From the NCBI RefSeq assembly GCF_010725485.1, contig NZ_AP022598.1:930001-994000 (forward strand): a DNA stretch of 64,000 nt. The letters run 5' to 3'. Each line of letters begins with the position of its first letter. Within the stretch, counting starts at the first letter, position 1. Source of the stretch: Mycolicibacterium parafortuitum. Its GTDB lineage: Bacteria; Actinomycetota; Actinomycetes; Mycobacteriales; Mycobacteriaceae. The translations under genes were made by a program, and so were the position numbers. The notes under the pieces are model-generated. The model saw nothing but the letters and a program-made list of their open reading frames with translations, ran no database searches and was not told the origin of the DNA. Shown piece by piece: positions 62,529 to 64,000 of the stretch.

Positions 62529-63390
62529 GCTCGGGCACCCGCGGAATCCCCGGCGCCGGTTGCGCGCTCAGCCGCCGGTCGGATTCGGGACTCAGCGCGG
62601 TCAGTGCGACACGATGCAGACCCCGCTCCGCGGTCAGCCCGGGGATCGGCGCCTTGGCGCCGGGGCGCTGGTCGGTGCGCAGCGCGCACGCCGCCGCCGT
62701 CTCGGGATGCGCACGGGTGCCGGTGAGTTCGACGGCGGTCCATACCTCCGCCGCGTCGACGGACCGCAGCGCGTCCAGGGTCTCGGCGAGCGTGCCTGCC
62801 GCGACGCGGTATGCGGCCAGATGACCGCGCCCATCGGACACACCGCGCCAAGTCTCCTTCGCATCGTCGCCGATGAGCACCGGCGGGGACTCGTCGAAGG
62901 ACACCTGCCAGCCGAGCTCGCGGAGGTGGTCGGCCAGCCTGCGAGCGGCCAGGTGTGCGGTGTCGCGCAACGGGATCCGCGCCGAACGTGCGGTCAGTGC
63001 GGCGATGTTGTCGGCCGCGCCGAGGGTCAGGCTGACCCAGGTGGAGCGGGAGTCTCCGAGGTCGCGGTGGGTGACCCGGACCTTGTCGAGGCGGATGCCG
63101 TAGCGGTCCAGATAGCCGGCCAGCAGCGGATACGGCGGCTCGCTGTCGACCCGCAGCACCACCGTCGCGTACTCGCCGGACCGGGCGTCGGCGCTCCGGC
63201 GGCGGCCGGTGAGCAGTGCGATCCGGCGGGCGACGATCGTCGTGACGAAAAGCCCACGCCACCAGGCGAACAGGATGACGACCGCGGCGACGGCCGCGCC
63301 GAGCAGCCAGCGTTCGCCGGTGGTCTGCCACGGGTAGGCCATCACCGCCGGGATCACGAACAACGCGGCCAGCGTGAGCCGGACGATCAT
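62515..63390 (-). CDS. eccE3: ESX-3 type VII secretion protein EccE3
   Basis: A 291-residue membrane component of the type VII secretion complex. Two N-terminal helices (LTLAALFVIPAVMAY, WLLGAAVAAVVILFAW) are followed by a cytoplasmic EccE domain (PYPLLAGYLDRYGIRLDKVR). ESX-3 exports EsxG/EsxH and is needed for iron and zinc uptake. The ATG overlaps the mycP3 stop by four bases. It is last in the locus, and the flanking Rv0293c-type and tam genes identify it as ESX-3 rather than another ESX system. Confidence 0.87.
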   Translation of the reverse strand: MIVRLTLAALFVIPAVMAYPWQTTGERWLLGAAVAAVVILFAWWRGLFVTTIVARRIALLTGRRRSADARSGEYATVVLRVDSEPPYPLLAGYLDRYGIRLDKVRVTHRDLGDSRSTWVSLTLGAADNIAALTARSARIPLRDTAHLAARRLADHLRELGWQVSFDESPPVLIGDDAKETWRGVSDGRGHLAAYRVAAGTLAETLDALRSVDAAEVWTAVELTGTRAHPETAAACALRTDQRPGAKAPIPGLTAERGLHRVALTALSPESDRRLSAQPAPGIPRVPELSRT

Positions 63391-64000
63391 GACTGTGAGT
63401 CCTTTCGTTTCGCGCGCAGACCGACCACGACCAGCACGGCCAGCGCCAGGGCGCCGGCTCCGGTGAACGCGACGATGCGCGGCAGGAGTTCGGCGGGCTC
63501 GTCGGTCCGCGGTGCGGCGACCTCGCGCACCGCGGCCGGATCCACGTCCGTCGCGGGCACAGTCCAGGTGAGCGCGGCCACCGGATCGACGGTGCCCGCA
63601 CCCACCAGATTCGACGGGGACCGGGCGGCGCCGCTGGCGGTCGCGGTGAGACGTTCGATCACCTGCGGTGCCGTCAGATCGGGAAAACGGCTGCGCACCA
63701 ACGCCGCGGTGCCCGCCACGTAGGCGCTCGCGTAGCCGGTGCCGCCGACCGGAACGAGCTGCTGCTCGTTGCCCGGCAGCGCATTGACGGGTCCACCGGC
63801 CTCGTCGTTGCCCACCGACACGACGTCCTCACCGGGGGCGGCGATGCCGACCCAGGGCCCGGCCATGGTGAACGACGACGCACGGCCGTCGGGTGCGAGC
63901 GAACCGACCGACAGCACGTACTGCTGCCACCAGGCTGGGACGGACAGATCGGTGACCCCGGACCAGTTACGGGGATCCGACGGTTGCGCGGGGTCGCCGA
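63387..64000 (-). CDS. mycP3: Mycosin-3, membrane-anchored subtilisin-like protein of ESX-3, 5'-truncated
   Basis: The C-terminal 204 codons; the N-terminus with the Asp/His part of the triad lies beyond the window. The frame is open to position 64000. WWQQYVLSVGSLAPDGRASSF, GIAAPGEDVV and GYASAYVAGTAALVRSRFP are subtilase/mycosin features, and a C-terminal helix (AFTGAGALALAVLVVVGL) anchors it. Where subtilases have GTS, the window reads GTG (GTGYAS), so the usual nucleophile position is glycine. Mycosins stabilise the ESX membrane complex. Confidence 0.87.
   Translation of the reverse strand, partial: GDPAQPSDPRNWSGVTDLSVPAWWQQYVLSVGSLAPDGRASSFTMAGPWVGIAAPGEDVVSVGNDEAGGPVNALPGNEQQLVPVGGTGYASAYVAGTAALVRSRFPDLTAPQVIERLTATASGAARSPSNLVGAGTVDPVAALTWTVPATDVDPAAVREVAAPRTDEPAELLPRIVAFTGAGALALAVLVVVGLRAKRKDSQS

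Overview
The window is high-GC actinobacterial DNA that fits a Mycolicibacterium/Mycobacterium chromosome. It reads as an inverted counterpart of the M. tuberculosis Rv0291-Rv0338c neighbourhood: an Rv0338c-type Fe-S reductase and the AspC/AlaA aminotransferase lie at the left, udgA, dcd and a tRNA-Gly in the middle, then an Rv0315-type glucanase, Rv0312/Rv0310c/Rv0309/Rv0308-type genes, and at the right a sulfatase, a Stf0-type sulfotransferase, tam, an Rv0293c-type hydrolase and the 3' end of the ESX-3 secretion locus (eccE3, mycP3). These assignments come from recalled family features, not from a search. Both edge genes are cut by the window.

Region 1 (1-5.1 kb): end of the Fe-S reductase with a repeat-rich tail, the aminotransferase, a DUF4304 protein and a YibE/F membrane protein. 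Region 2 (5.2-21.9 kb) looks like a catabolic insertion between the aminotransferase and rmlA. It holds a three-subunit PaoABC-type molybdenum aldehyde oxidoreductase (+ strand) and, facing it, a ten-gene minus-strand operon: SDR, DUF1116, SDR, an orphan Cys-rich protein, two glutamine-synthetase-like ligases, an HSL-type esterase, SDR, a Baeyer-Villiger-type monooxygenase and a PuuD-like gamma-glutamyl hydrolase. A FadR-type GntR regulator is divergent and an APC amine/amino-acid permease follows. Related TTGGTCTA-type boxes lie before gntR/operon, permease and monooxygenase. I infer a gamma-glutamylation pathway for an imported amine-type compound; this is the best candidate for an undescribed system.

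Region 3 (21.9-33.7 kb): a compact udgA-DUF1330-P450-isomerase-NTF2-rmlA operon, a membrane protein with an actin/Hsp70-like head, dcd, tRNA-Gly(CCC), a TetR/P450 divergent pair, and a secreted porin-like protein preceded by a strong match to the IdeR iron box. Region 4 (33.8-44.4 kb): exported GH16 enzyme, a hydrolase-lipocalin fusion, a second hydrolase, a Gly/Pro repeat protein, an MFS exporter with a nitrobindin, a flavin monooxygenase, an SDR, a hypothetical protein and L-lactate dehydrogenase.

Region 5 (44.5-50.2 kb): a complete oligopeptide ABC importer, closed by a strong hairpin. Region 6 (50.3-58.1 kb): Rv0312-type Hsp70-like membrane protein with a 26-Thr run, NTF2-like protein, L,D-transpeptidase-like protein, PAP2-diacylglycerol-kinase fusion, PAP2 phosphatase, two tandem paralogues of unknown function, and a DUF222/HNH (13E12-type) protein whose start codon lies inside a LexA-like box. 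Region 7 (58.2-64 kb): sulfur-ester genes, tam, hydrolase, eccE3 and mycP3. Many genes are linked by ATGA/TGATG overlaps. No insertion sequence, integrase, prophage or CRISPR array was seen.
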